64,000 bases of DNA. It comes from Winogradskyella sp. PG-2. GTDB lineage: Bacteria; Bacteroidota; Bacteroidia; Flavobacteriales; Flavobacteriaceae. The stretch spans positions 804,001-868,000 of the forward strand of contig NZ_AP014583.1 of assembly GCF_000828715.1 (NCBI RefSeq), read 5' to 3'. The notes below the pieces were generated by a model. The model worked only from the letters and a program-made list of their open reading frames with translations. It searched no databases and had not been told where the DNA came from. Every line of letters begins with the position of its first letter. The stretch's first letter is position 1. The translations under genes and the position numbers were made by a program. Below, in pieces: positions 10,500 through 19,601 of the stretch.

Positions 10500-13010
10500 C
10501 TAAAAATAAAACCCAAAACTACCAGTTACACCAAACCTTCTGGCGCCAGGATTGTCTAAATAGTTACCTCTAAAATTAAAATCTATTCGTAATATTTTAA
10601 AAATATTAGCAACACCAATACTATACTCATAATAGACTCGAGTATCTGGTGCTAACAATGGAATCTCAGCAAGATTCCCAGTAGTACTTAAGGCAATATT
10701 ATCATCTGAGAGTTCTCCCCAAACACCTCTTATACTTGCAATAGCTCTAAGGTTATATTTTTTTAAGAATGGTATTCTAGAAAATAAACGCCCATTAAAG
10801 TTATGCTCTACATGCATGGATGTATAAGTATCTGTAACAAACTCATAAAAATCTAACTGAGAAAAAGTATTGTAAATTGAAAAATAGGTTTGATTTCCTG
10901 GTACAGCACTTAATAATGCTAATGGTACATCACCAAATGTTTTACCTGCTTCAATAGATGTTGTTAGACGTCCAAACCCACCAACTTGCCATGGTTGAAT
11001 ATATGAAAACTGAACTTTTGTATAATCAAAATCACTATCAAACCAATTGCGATGACCACGACTCATTTGTGCAAAAAGACGCGCAAAATTATCGTTCTTA
11101 TTTTTTCGTTCTACACCAAAACCTGTCATTTGTCGCTTTGGATAAAAGGCTAATGACAACCTACTCTCAAACTGTTTAACTTCTGACGAAATCCCAGTTG
11201 GAGATTCCATATCATTATAATCTAAACTAAAGGTTGGTGATGCAGATCGCAATTTCCTAAAACTTCCATCTAAACGAATTTCAAAATTCCTAGCTGGTTC
11301 TAAAGCAAAGCCTAAATTTGTTAAGTTAATATTGGTCAACTTATCGTTTGCTCCTGTACCAATTACTGCAGAAGATGCTAAACTCCGCCCTAAAACATCT
11401 GTAGAACTTGTTAAGCTTGCACCTATTTGCTCTACATCGCGTCTATTACCTCCAAAAATGGTGAATCGGCTCTTTTTATCTAATAACCACTTTCCTGAAA
11501 TTCCATATTTAAACTTGTCATCTCTAAAACCGTAAGCTAAAAACCCTTCTAATCTCCAAGTATCATTTGGTCCGAAATAAGTACGTCCTCCTGTTCGCAA
11601 TCTTAGACCTTCAACCTCGTTAAATCCAAAAGTTGAGAAGATAGGACCATAATCGAAATTAATACTTGGAAACTCAACATAACCAGAAGCTAAAATGCTT
11701 CCTAAGTTATAGAGTCGCTTAAACTTCTTTACAGTCTTTAAAGTATCTAACATTTTATAGACCCCTTTTTCGTCTTTATTTAAAGCTTCGAGTCTATTGT
11801 TTTGCCAAAAATCATCTTCTCTATTATAGACATCTTCATCATAATTATAAACAACCTTGTCATAATACTCTTTATCCTTTGGTTCATTAAATTTATAATT
11901 ATCAAAGAGTGTTGTTCGTTTTCCATAAACACCTCTTGACTTTTCCTTCTTATTTAAAGCAAAGTCCGATAGAAAATAATCACGTTTTATAAGAAATACA
12001 GAATCATTTAAAACTTCGAATTCTTGTTCTATATATATTTCCTTTACCCAGTTAATATTGGCGCTTTTTGAAGCTTGAAGATTGATTTCCTTAATTGCAT
12101 AAGTAGAATCATTAACCCAAAAATCACCTTTAAAGGTTAGTTCATTTTTACGTCTAGGATAATAAATAATATTGTAACACCATTTGTTATCTATAAAAGC
12201 ACTATCAGACAACACATAGTTGTACGTTTGCACACCTGTGCGACTCAAAGGACTCACAAAACTTTTATCGAAAAATTTAAGGTAATTATCATAGACACTA
12301 TATTCTGAATACAAATCATCTATAAAATCTATGATTACTTGATTATTACTAAAACCAGAATTTTTGTTTCCTTTTAAATCTTCTCGTTCTTTATTAAGAA
12401 CATTATCTCCAGATATCTTTTTTACTGATTCATTTAAAAATATAGGCAGATAGGTTTTCCCTGTAACACTTGATGTATCAACTTCTTCAAAAACAAACTC
12501 CATACCTTTAAATAGTTTACTTTTTATTAAAGCACTATCTATAGTATTGAGATCAAATTCTACTTTTTCGTATTGATCATATTCATATTGCTTAAACTGA
12601 TTTAAACCGTTTTGTCGTTTGCGTTTCCAAATCTCTTTAAGAATACGTATTGCAGGATTCTCAGATGCTTTTTTGGATTGTTTACCAGTAATAATAACAA
12701 CCTCATTCAAAGAAGCAGCTTCTTCTTTTAGAGTGAATTTTAAATCGTAAGTAACACGTTTTGAAAGTGGTATTTCTAAAACCTCAAAACCAATAAAGGA
12801 GACAATTAAAGTTTCCCATGTCTCATCAGACTCTAAATAAAATTTTCCGTCTTCATTGGTAATTGTACCTTCCGTAGAACCTTTAAACAAAACATTAGCA
12901 AATGGAATAGGTTCGTTAAATTCATCGAATACATAGCCACTAACTTTAGTCTGCGCTATTGCAGAAAAAATACTGAGGCATAAAAAGGCTGTAAGTAATT
13001 TTATCTTCAT
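10500..13010 (-). CDS. DUF5686 / carboxypeptidase-regulatory-like outer-membrane protein
   Basis: Large outer-membrane protein typical of Bacteroidetes. After a signal peptide (MKIKLLTAFLCLSIFSAIAQ) comes a carboxypeptidase-D regulatory-like beta-sandwich (about residues 21-105; SGYVFDEFNEPIPFANV). Then follows the DUF5686 region and a C-terminal half with alternating aromatic/polar strands that ends in GVTGSFGFYF, a terminal aromatic typical of beta-barrels. The domain layout resembles TonB-dependent receptor N-termini, but no plug is seen. The start is set at ATG 13010 because the upstream ATG (13040) would add ten non-signal residues. Function unknown; an envelope role is inferred from the barrel and export signal. 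Confidence 0.85.
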   Translation of the reverse strand: MKIKLLTAFLCLSIFSAIAQTKVSGYVFDEFNEPIPFANVLFKGSTEGTITNEDGKFYLESDETWETLIVSFIGFEVLEIPLSKRVTYDLKFTLKEEAASLNEVVIITGKQSKKASENPAIRILKEIWKRKRQNGLNQFKQYEYDQYEKVEFDLNTIDSALIKSKLFKGMEFVFEEVDTSSVTGKTYLPIFLNESVKKISGDNVLNKEREDLKGNKNSGFSNNQVIIDFIDDLYSEYSVYDNYLKFFDKSFVSPLSRTGVQTYNYVLSDSAFIDNKWCYNIIYYPRRKNELTFKGDFWVNDSTYAIKEINLQASKSANINWVKEIYIEQEFEVLNDSVFLIKRDYFLSDFALNKKEKSRGVYGKRTTLFDNYKFNEPKDKEYYDKVVYNYDEDVYNREDDFWQNNRLEALNKDEKGVYKMLDTLKTVKKFKRLYNLGSILASGYVEFPSINFDYGPIFSTFGFNEVEGLRLRTGGRTYFGPNDTWRLEGFLAYGFRDDKFKYGISGKWLLDKKSRFTIFGGNRRDVEQIGASLTSSTDVLGRSLASSAVIGTGANDKLTNINLTNLGFALEPARNFEIRLDGSFRKLRSASPTFSLDYNDMESPTGISSEVKQFESRLSLAFYPKRQMTGFGVERKNKNDNFARLFAQMSRGHRNWFDSDFDYTKVQFSYIQPWQVGGFGRLTTSIEAGKTFGDVPLALLSAVPGNQTYFSIYNTFSQLDFYEFVTDTYTSMHVEHNFNGRLFSRIPFLKKYNLRAIASIRGVWGELSDDNIALSTTGNLAEIPLLAPDTRVYYEYSIGVANIFKILRIDFNFRGNYLDNPGARRFGVTGSFGFYF

Positions 13011-13074
13011 ATTTAAAAAATAAACTTCATCAACAACCATGCTAAACTATATCTAGAGGGTTACTAATGAAGTT

Positions 13075-13097
13075 TAAAAACGTAGAAAACTACGATT
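13075..13097 (-). terminator. Terminator of pdhB
   Basis: A short CGTAG/CTACG hairpin with a four-base loop (13081-13094) lies just past the pdhB stop and is followed by TTTTT on the minus strand. The short stem makes it weaker than the other terminators here. Confidence 0.55.
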
Positions 13098-13100
13098 TAT

Positions 13101-14078
13101 TTATTTATACATCACTTTTTTCACTGCTTTTATAACCGAGTCGCTATTTGGCAACCATTCGGCTAATAAAACTGGTGAATAAGGTGCTGGAGTATCAGCG
13201 GTATTAATTTTTACAATCGGAGCATCTAAATAATCGAATGCCTCAGATTGTACCAAGTATGTTAATTCTGTAGCTACATTACCGAATGGCCAAGCTTCTT
13301 CTAAAACAACTAATCTATTTGTCTTCTTAACAGACTCTAAAACAGCGTTCCTATCTAAAGGACGCACTGTTCTTAAATCTATAATTTCACAAGAAATACC
13401 TTCTTTAGCAAGCTCATCAGAAGCTTTGTAGGCTTCTTTTATAATTTTTCCGAATGAAACGACAGTAACATCAGTTCCTTCTCGTTTAATCTCAGCAACT
13501 CCAATTGGTATTGTGTATTCTCCCTCTGGCACTTCACCTTTATCTCCATACATCTGCTCACTCTCCATAAAAATTACGGGATCATCATCTCTTATAGCAG
13601 ATTTTAATAAACCTTTTGCATCGTATGGATTAGAAGGTACAATAACTTTTAATCCAGGAGTGTTAGCAAACCAACTCTCAAAAGCTTGTGAATGCGTAGC
13701 AGCTAACTGACCTGCAGAAGCTGTTGGTCCTCTAAAAACTATTGGACACTTAAATTGTCCGCCAGACATTTGTCTAATTTTAGCGGCATTATTTATAATT
13801 TGATCAATTCCAACAAGAGAGAAGTTAAAAGTCATATATTCTACAATAGGACGATTTCCAGTCATTGTAGAACCTATGGCAATACCAGCAAAACCAAGCT
13901 CAGCAATTGGTGTATCGATAACACGCTTTGCACCAAACTCATCTAACATACCTTTAGATGCCTTGTAAGCCCCATTATATTCTGCTACCTCTTCACCCAT
14001 AAGATAAATACTTTCATCTCTGCGCATTTCTTCGCTCATGGCTTCGCAAATAGCTTCTCTAAATTGAATTGTCTTCAT
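13101..14078 (-). CDS. pdhB: Pyruvate dehydrogenase E1 component, beta subunit
   Basis: Forms the thiamine-diphosphate E1 heterotetramer with the alpha subunit and feeds acetyl groups to E2 for acetyl-CoA formation. The 325 residues match the family end to end: MGEEVAEYNGAYKASKGM near the N-terminus, the TPP-contacting GFAGIAIGSTMTGNRPIVEY region, HSQAFESWFANTPGLKVIVPS in the middle, and the C-terminal transketolase domain with IDLRTVRPLD. The alpha and E2 genes are not in this window. The gene is divergent from etfBA across a 285-bp region that has a -7 box and a 10-bp inverted repeat on the pdhB side. Confidence 0.93.
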   Translation of the reverse strand: MKTIQFREAICEAMSEEMRRDESIYLMGEEVAEYNGAYKASKGMLDEFGAKRVIDTPIAELGFAGIAIGSTMTGNRPIVEYMTFNFSLVGIDQIINNAAKIRQMSGGQFKCPIVFRGPTASAGQLAATHSQAFESWFANTPGLKVIVPSNPYDAKGLLKSAIRDDDPVIFMESEQMYGDKGEVPEGEYTIPIGVAEIKREGTDVTVVSFGKIIKEAYKASDELAKEGISCEIIDLRTVRPLDRNAVLESVKKTNRLVVLEEAWPFGNVATELTYLVQSEAFDYLDAPIVKINTADTPAPYSPVLLAEWLPNSDSVIKAVKKVMYK

Positions 14079-14101
14079 TTAAGTTGTTTTTAATCGAACA
14101 A

Positions 14102-14164
14102 CAAAAATAATAATAATTCAGTATAATTTTAAAATATTGAAGCGGATAAATTGTCGCTTCAATA
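14102..14164 (-). promoter_or_regulatory. pdhB promoter region with upstream inverted repeat
   Basis: The minus strand carries TATTTTTG (14102-14109), an exact TAnnTTTG box, 24 bp before the pdhB ATG. Just upstream is a perfect 10-bp inverted repeat, TATTGAAGCG / CGCTTCAATA, at 14135-14144 and 14155-14164 with a 10-base spacer. Its location next to the expected -33 position suggests an operator; this is inference. Confidence 0.5.
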
Positions 14165-14274
14165 GAAAAAATTTCCTGTTATTTTTTAGAGAAGATTTAG
14201 TCATTGAATTCTTAAAATAAGAAGGTTTTTCTACTAATTTCTTATTAAAATCTTCATTTTTATAAAAAAACAAT

Positions 14275-14324
14275 AATTTTACTATGCATGCATAGTAAAA
14301 TTCAAATTATTATATTTATCTTCG
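14275..14324 (+). promoter_or_regulatory. 28-bp perfect palindrome and putative etfBA promoter
   Basis: Positions 14275-14302 form an uninterrupted 28-bp palindrome centred on ATGCAT (half-site AATTTTACTATGCA). A near-consensus -7 box TATCTTCG follows at 14317-14324, 40 bp before the etfB ATG, so the palindrome covers the -33 region. That layout fits a dimeric repressor site such as a TetR-family operator, though no regulator gene is adjacent. Confidence 0.6.
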
Positions 14325-14363
14325 TCCTCAAGAAAAAAAGACGTTTAAATAATATAATTTTTT

Positions 14364-15110
14364 ATGAAGATATTAGTATGTATTAGTCATGTTCCTGATA
14401 CAACATCAAAGATTAATTTTACTGAAGGTGATACAAAATTTGACATCAATGGTGTACAATTTGTGATTAACCCTAATGATGAATTTGGACTTACACGAGC
14501 AATGTGGTTTAAAGAAAAACAAGGAGCTAGTGTAGATGTTGTTAACGTTGGTGGTGTAGAAACTGAGCCGACTTTAAGAAAAGCTTTAGCTATTGGCGCA
14601 GATGCTGCCATTAGAGTAAACACTCAAGCTACTGATGGTTTTTCCGTTGCTAAAGAATTAGCAAAAGTTGTTAGTGAAGGTGGATATGATTTAGTTATTG
14701 CAGGAAGAGAATCTATTGATTATAATGGGGGTATGGTTCCTGGTATGTTAGCTGGTTTAACGAACTCTAATTTTGTAGCGAATTGTATTGGTCTCGAAGT
14801 TGATGGTACAAATGCAAAAGCAGTTAGAGAAATTGATGGAGGAAAAGAAACTGTGAGTACAGCTCTACCTTTAGTAATTGGTGGTCAAAAAGGATTAGTT
14901 GAAGAAAGCGATCTACGTATCCCAAATATGAGAGGTATAATGATGGCTCGTAAAAAGCCTCTAACGGTTTTAGAACCTGCTGAAACTGGTGTTAAAACTA
15001 AAGCAATTAGCTTTGAGAAACCAGCTCCAAAAGGCGCAGTAAAATTGGTTGATGCAGATAATATTGATGAATTAGTAAGCTTACTTCATAACGAAGCTAA
15101 AGTAATTTAA
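14364..15110 (+). CDS. etfB: Electron transfer flavoprotein, beta subunit
   Basis: Forms the ETF heterodimer with EtfA, accepting electrons from acyl-CoA and other dehydrogenases and passing them to ETF:quinone oxidoreductase; the beta chain binds AMP. The N-terminus MKILVCISHVPDTTSKI and the internal VIAGRESIDYNGGMVPGMLA are diagnostic, and 248 residues is the normal length. The gene is first in a two-gene operon: etfA follows after 10 bp. A palindromic candidate operator lies just upstream, consistent with control by fatty-acid or redox state (inference). Confidence 0.95.
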   Translation: MKILVCISHVPDTTSKINFTEGDTKFDINGVQFVINPNDEFGLTRAMWFKEKQGASVDVVNVGGVETEPTLRKALAIGADAAIRVNTQATDGFSVAKELAKVVSEGGYDLVIAGRESIDYNGGMVPGMLAGLTNSNFVANCIGLEVDGTNAKAVREIDGGKETVSTALPLVIGGQKGLVEESDLRIPNMRGIMMARKKPLTVLEPAETGVKTKAISFEKPAPKGAVKLVDADNIDELVSLLHNEAKVI

Positions 15111-15120
15111 AAAAAGAATT

Positions 15121-16083
15121 ATGTCTATTATAGTATATACAGAATCCGAAAACGGAAAATTTAAGAAAGCTGCATTAGAAGTTGTGTCTTATGCAAAGTC
15201 AATAGCAGACCAAATGGGTTCATCAGTTACAGCAGTTGTTGTTAATGCAGATGATTTAGAAAGTTTAGGCAATTATGGAGCATCAAAGGTGCTTTCTATT
15301 AAAAATGATGCCCTCAATACATTTAATGCTAAAACTTACGCTTCTGCAATAGAACAAGCCGCGAAACAAGAAGCTGCAAATGTCATTGTAGTTAGCACTA
15401 GTGCAGATAGCAAATATTTAGCTCCTTTATTAGCAGTAGGGTTAGAAGCAGGTTATGTCTCAAATGTGATAGAAGCACCATCTAGTTTATCTCCATTTAC
15501 AGTAAAACATACAGCATTTACAAATAAAGCATTTGCCAACACAGAAATTTCTACTGATATTAAAATAGTTGGTTTATCAAATAACTCTTTTGGTTTGGTT
15601 GAATCTGGAGGAAATGCTTCTATTGAAGATTTTTCACCTTCATTACCAGAATCTGGAGTTAATGTTGAATCTGTAGACAAAGCAACTGATAAAGTAAGTA
15701 TTGCAGATGCAGAAACTGTAGTATCTGGCGGAAGAGGTTTAAAAGGTCCTGAAAATTGGGGAATGATAGAAGAATTGGCTGAAGTTTTAGGTGCAGCAAC
15801 AGCTTGCTCTAAACCAGTATCTGATTTAGGTTGGAGACCTCATAGTGAGCACGTAGGACAAACTGGTAAACCTGTAGCTTCTAACCTTTACATAGCTATT
15901 GGTATTTCTGGAGCAATTCAACATTTAGCAGGTATTAATTCTTCTAAAGTAAAAGTGGTTATCAATACAGATGCGGAAGCACCTTTCTTTAAGGCTGCTG
16001 ACTATGGAGTTGTTGGTGATGCTTTCGAAGTTGTACCAAAACTCATAGAAAAATTAAAAGCTTTTAAAGCTGCAAACGCTTAA
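15121..16083 (+). CDS. etfA: Electron transfer flavoprotein, alpha subunit
   Basis: FAD-binding partner of EtfB. The C-terminal FAD domain shows VVSGGRGLKGPENWGMIEEL, the LGWRPHSEHVGQTGKPV loop and IAIGISGAIQHLAGI, all typical of EtfA. The N-terminal half (about residues 1-190) is the variable domain that contacts EtfB. Length (320) is normal. Second gene of the etfBA operon. A long nested inverted repeat follows the stop. Confidence 0.95.
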   Translation: MSIIVYTESENGKFKKAALEVVSYAKSIADQMGSSVTAVVVNADDLESLGNYGASKVLSIKNDALNTFNAKTYASAIEQAAKQEAANVIVVSTSADSKYLAPLLAVGLEAGYVSNVIEAPSSLSPFTVKHTAFTNKAFANTEISTDIKIVGLSNNSFGLVESGGNASIEDFSPSLPESGVNVESVDKATDKVSIADAETVVSGGRGLKGPENWGMIEELAEVLGAATACSKPVSDLGWRPHSEHVGQTGKPVASNLYIAIGISGAIQHLAGINSSKVKVVINTDAEAPFFKAADYGVVGDAFEVVPKLIEKLKAFKAANA

Positions 16084-16112
16084 TTTTTTTATCTTGTACA
16101 TTTACAAAAGGG

Positions 16113-16176
16113 CTGTTTAAATTAGCACCAAATCGAAATCACGTGATGTAGTTTGGTAAAGTCCTAATTTAAACAG
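16113..16176 (+). repeat. Nested inverted repeat between etfA and the nuclease gene
   Basis: Outer arms CTGTTTAAATTAG (16113-16125) and CTAATTTAAACAG (16164-16176) are perfect 13-mers. Inside them are ACCAAA/TTTGGT (16127-16132 and 16152-16157) and a central 10-bp palindrome ATCACGTGAT (16138-16147). There is no long T run after it, so it is not a standard terminator. It could be a structured 3' or 5' UTR element. Confidence 0.55.
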
Positions 16177-16196
16177 TTCTTTGTGTTTTATAATTT

Positions 16197-16811
16197 ATGA
16201 GCTTAGTTCGTTTAAATATCAAAGGCATTTCTTATAGCCAAACACAAAATGGTGCCTACGCATTAATTCTAAATGAAGTCGATGGTGACCGAAAATTACC
16301 TATCGTCATCGGAGCCTTTGAAGCCCAATCTATTGCTATTGCTTTAGAAAAAGAGATTCGTCCTCCAAGACCATTAACTCATGATTTATTTAAAAACTTC
16401 GCAGATCGTTTTGATATTGTAGTAAAACAAGTCATTATTCACAAGTTGGTGGATGGTGTATTTTACTCTAGTTTAATATGCGAACGTGATAAAATTGAAG
16501 AAATTATTGACGCCAGAACTAGTGATGCTATCGCATTAGCACTTCGTTTTCAAGCACCAATTTTCACTTATAAAAACATTTTAGATAAAGCCGGAATCTA
16601 TCTTAAAGTAAATCCTAAAAAGGATGATGAAGAGCAAGATAGTATCCTTGTAGATGATATTGTTGCCGAAGAAATTGAAGCCGCAACTTTTGAACAGGAA
16701 GGTTATAAAGAAAAATCTTTAGAAGAACTTCACACCCTATTAGACGAAGCTGTAACTAATGAAGATTATGAAATGGCTGCCAAAATAAGAGATGAAATTT
16801 CTAAACGTTAA
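16197..16811 (+). CDS. Bifunctional nuclease family protein (DUF151) with C-terminal UVR motif
   Basis: The N-terminal 135 residues match the BFN/DUF151 fold (LPIVIGAFEAQSIAIALE, DARTSDAIALALR). After an acidic linker (about residues 140-165) comes a UvrB/UvrC motif (LDEAVTNEDYEMAAKIRDEI), a protein-interaction helix pair used in excision repair proteins. Family members are reported as nucleases or DNA/RNA-binding proteins; activity here is unproven. It lies 15 bp upstream of the nucleoside transporter gene, so the two are probably cotranscribed, linking nucleic-acid breakdown to nucleoside uptake (inference). Confidence 0.88.
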   Translation: MSLVRLNIKGISYSQTQNGAYALILNEVDGDRKLPIVIGAFEAQSIAIALEKEIRPPRPLTHDLFKNFADRFDIVVKQVIIHKLVDGVFYSSLICERDKIEEIIDARTSDAIALALRFQAPIFTYKNILDKAGIYLKVNPKKDDEEQDSILVDDIVAEEIEAATFEQEGYKEKSLEELHTLLDEAVTNEDYEMAAKIRDEISKR

Positions 16812-16826
16812 CTAACATATACTTTT

Positions 16827-18545
16827 ATGAATCAGTTTTTCAAGGCCCTACTTGCTATTTTTATTGGACTTTCATCAATTACAGCACAAGAGCTTGAAAA
16901 AACATGGAAATTTGAAGCTATTGAAAACATTTCAGGTAATTCACTTTTTAATATTTCTGAATCTGATAGTATTATTTTTAATAAAGGTGAATTTAATTAT
17001 AACCTAAAAGCTAAGAATAACTTAAACGCTTCTGGAGATTATATGCTTCAGAATAATCTTTTAGTGTTTTATTACAGTCAACCAAATGATACAATTCGGC
17101 GTTATAAAATTCAAGATCTTACTGATTCTACTTTAGTTTTTTCCGAAAAAGATGTTACTTATAGATTTAGGTCTTCAAAAAAAACAGGATCTGAAATCGC
17201 ACCTGTTACATCTTCTATATCTAATGATATTATTCCAAGTCAAGGGTTCTCTATAAATAGTTTATGGAGAGGTGTTTTAGGAATGATAACCTTAATATTT
17301 ATTGCCTTTTTATGTAGTAGTAATCGTAAAGCTATTAATTGGAGGACAGTAGGGATTGGCCTAGCTTTTCAATTGTTAATCGCCATTGGCGTTTTAAGAG
17401 TTGGATTTGTTAAAAATGTTTTTGAATGGATTGGAGGACTCTTTGTAAGTGTTCTTGATTTTACAAGAGCTGGAAGTCAGTTTTTGTTTGAAGGTTTAGT
17501 AGTCGATATGGATACTTTCGGATTCATTTTTGCTTTTCAGGTACTACCAACAATTTTGTTTTTCTCAGCTTTAACATCGGTCTTATTCTATTTAGGTATT
17601 ATTCAAAAGGCAGTAAAAGGTATGGCTTGGCTATTAACTAAAGCTTTAAAAATATCTGGTGCAGAAAGTCTTAGTGTTGCTGGTAACATTTTCTTAGGTC
17701 AGACTGAAGCACCATTATTGATTAAGGCCTATTTAGAAAAAATGAACAAGTCTGAAATTTTACTTGTGATGATAGGTGGAATGGCAACGGTTGCAGGAGC
17801 AGTACTTGCGGCTTATATCGGTTTTTTAGGTGGTGACGATCCTGCTTTACGTTTAGTATATGCAAAGCATTTATTAGCTGCATCTGTAATGGCAGCACCT
17901 GGAGCCATCGTAATTTCAAAAATATTATTCCCCCAAACTGAAGATATAAATACAGATGTCTCAGTGTCTCAAGAAAAAATAGGTGCTAACTTATTAGATG
18001 CTATTGCAAATGGTACAACTGAAGGTTTAAAACTTGCGGTAAATGTCGGTGCAATGTTATTAGTATTTGTAGCTTTTATAGCTATGATTAATGGTATTCT
18101 TGGATGGGTTGGAGATATAACAACACTTAATAATTGGATGGCAGAGAATACACCATACCAAAGCTTTTCACTCGAGGCTATTCTAGGAACAATATTCGCA
18201 CCATTGATGTGGCTCATTGGAGTTGCCAAAGAAGATATGATGATGATGGGACAGCTATTAGGAATCAAATTAGCAGCAAGTGAATTTGTTGGTTATATAC
18301 AACTAGCAGATTTAAAAAATGTTGCTAACGCAACACATCTTACTTATGAGAAATCAATCATTATGGCAACTTATATGCTTTGTGGGTTTGCCAACTTTGC
18401 TTCTATCGGAATACAAATTGGTGGTATTGGGTCTTTAGCTCCTGGTCAACGTAAACAACTTTCTAAATTTGGAATGAAAGCTTTGATTGGAGGTACTATT
18501 GCATCACTAATTTCTGCTACAATTGCAGGTATGATTATTGGGTAA
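16827..18545 (+). CDS. Concentrative nucleoside transporter (CNT/NupC family) with extra N-terminal exported domain
   Basis: Cation-coupled nucleoside importer in the inner membrane. The CNT core starts near residue 145 and contains the family motifs GQTEAPLLIKAYL and the C-terminal GFANFASIGIQIGGIG. Unusually for NupC, it begins with a signal-peptide-like segment (to about AQE at 20-22) and a soluble domain of about 100 residues rich in beta-strands (about 23-125). That domain resembles small lipocalin-like folds and would sit in the periplasm. Total length is 572 against about 400 for E. coli NupC. Follows the nuclease gene after 15 bp; a clear terminator lies downstream. Confidence 0.9.
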   Translation: MNQFFKALLAIFIGLSSITAQELEKTWKFEAIENISGNSLFNISESDSIIFNKGEFNYNLKAKNNLNASGDYMLQNNLLVFYYSQPNDTIRRYKIQDLTDSTLVFSEKDVTYRFRSSKKTGSEIAPVTSSISNDIIPSQGFSINSLWRGVLGMITLIFIAFLCSSNRKAINWRTVGIGLAFQLLIAIGVLRVGFVKNVFEWIGGLFVSVLDFTRAGSQFLFEGLVVDMDTFGFIFAFQVLPTILFFSALTSVLFYLGIIQKAVKGMAWLLTKALKISGAESLSVAGNIFLGQTEAPLLIKAYLEKMNKSEILLVMIGGMATVAGAVLAAYIGFLGGDDPALRLVYAKHLLAASVMAAPGAIVISKILFPQTEDINTDVSVSQEKIGANLLDAIANGTTEGLKLAVNVGAMLLVFVAFIAMINGILGWVGDITTLNNWMAENTPYQSFSLEAILGTIFAPLMWLIGVAKEDMMMMGQLLGIKLAASEFVGYIQLADLKNVANATHLTYEKSIIMATYMLCGFANFASIGIQIGGIGSLAPGQRKQLSKFGMKALIGGTIASLISATIAGMIIG

Positions 18546-18607
18546 ACCAATTCCTGTTAAAGTATAAAGCTCATCAATAATAGTTAATAACTTCTCATAT
18601 ATAGTAA

Positions 18608-18640
18608 AGCATCAAATATTAAATTTTGATGCTTTTTTTT
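18608..18640 (+). terminator. Terminator of the nuclease/nucleoside-transporter unit
   Basis: GCATCAAA (18609-18616) pairs with TTTGATGC (18625-18632), followed immediately by eight T residues. A textbook intrinsic terminator, 63 bp past the transporter stop. Confidence 0.85.
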
Positions 18641-18670
18641 ATTTTCGCTTTAAGTAATGTTTAACTGCAA

Positions 18671-18757
18671 CACTGAGCTTGTCGATGTGTCTTTTTAGCA
18701 TTTCATTCCTAAAAACTTAAGTTTAATTAAAAGAGATTCCTGCTTTTGCAGGAAATG
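18671..18757. repeat. Remnants of two flavobacterial dispersed intergenic repeats
   Basis: CACTGAGCTTGTCGATGTGTC (18671-18691) closely resembles the CACTGAGCTTGTCGAAGTG element scattered through many Bacteroidetes intergenic regions. A second one, a TTCCTGC-TTTT-GCAGGAA hairpin with flanks (18735-18757), resembles the 'attcctgc..gcaggaat' element. Recognition is from memory of such genomes, not from a search. The second ends next to the thyA ATG and may form a hairpin in its leader. Confidence 0.5.
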
Positions 18758-18760
18758 CGC

Positions 18761-19585
18761 ATGAAACAATATCACGACTTAGTAAAACACGTTTTAGCAG
18801 AAGGTAACGAAAAAGGAGATAGAACAGGAACAGGAACAAAAAGTGTTTTTGGTTATCAACTACGTTTTGATTTAAGCGAAGGCTTTCCGATGGTAACAAC
18901 TAAAAAGTTACACCTTAAATCTATTATATATGAGCTGCTCTGGTTTTTAAAAGGAGATACTAACACTAAGTACTTAACAGAAAATGGTGTTAGAATTTGG
19001 AATGAATGGGCAGACGACAATGGTGATTTAGGACCAGTTTACGGCCACCAATGGAGAAACTGGGCAAGTGAAGAAATAGACCAGATTAAAGAAGTTATCT
19101 CAACTTTAAAAAGCAATCCTAATAGTCGTAGAATGTTAGTTTCTGCTTGGAATCCTTCCGTACTCCCAGACACATCAAAATCGTTCTCAGAAAATGTTGC
19201 TAATGGTAAAGCTGCTTTACCTCCATGCCATGCCTTTTTTCAGTTTTACGTAGCAGATGGAAAACTGTCTTGTCAATTATACCAACGTAGTGCAGATATA
19301 TTTTTAGGTGTTCCTTTTAATATCGCATCTTATGCATTATTCACAATGATGATGGCTCAAGTTTGTGGTTATGAAGCTGGAGAATTTATTCATACGTTTG
19401 GAGATGCACACATCTACAACAATCATATGGAACAACTAGAACTGCAATTATCTAGAGATCCTAAACCATTACCTAAAATGATTCTAAATCCAGAAATTAA
19501 AAATATTTTTGATTTTGATTTTGAAGATTTTACGCTAGTAGATTATAATCCACATCCACATATTAAAGGAGTAGTTGCTGTATAA
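18761..19585 (+). CDS. thyA: Thymidylate synthase
   Basis: Converts dUMP to dTMP using methylene-tetrahydrofolate. Sequence shows [18 protein letters not shown], the catalytic Cys in [13 protein letters not shown], the [17 protein letters not shown] dUMP site, and the C-terminal [10 protein letters not shown]. The start is ATG 18761 ([12 protein letters not shown]), not 18746, because the five extra residues come from the dispersed-repeat hairpin. Compared with E. coli ThyA there is a small insertion (about ten residues, around [14 protein letters not shown]) before the active-site Cys. folA, which regenerates tetrahydrofolate, is about 0.7 kb downstream. Confidence 0.97.
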   Translation: MKQYHDLVKHVLAEGNEKGDRTGTGTKSVFGYQLRFDLSEGFPMVTTKKLHLKSIIYELLWFLKGDTNTKYLTENGVRIWNEWADDNGDLGPVYGHQWRNWASEEIDQIKEVISTLKSNPNSRRMLVSAWNPSVLPDTSKSFSENVANGKAALPPCHAFFQFYVADGKLSCQLYQRSADIFLGVPFNIASYALFTMMMAQVCGYEAGEFIHTFGDAHIYNNHMEQLELQLSRDPKPLPKMILNPEIKNIFDFDFEDFTLVDYNPHPHIKGVVAV

Positions 19586-19601
19586 AGTAGAACAAATAAA
19601 T

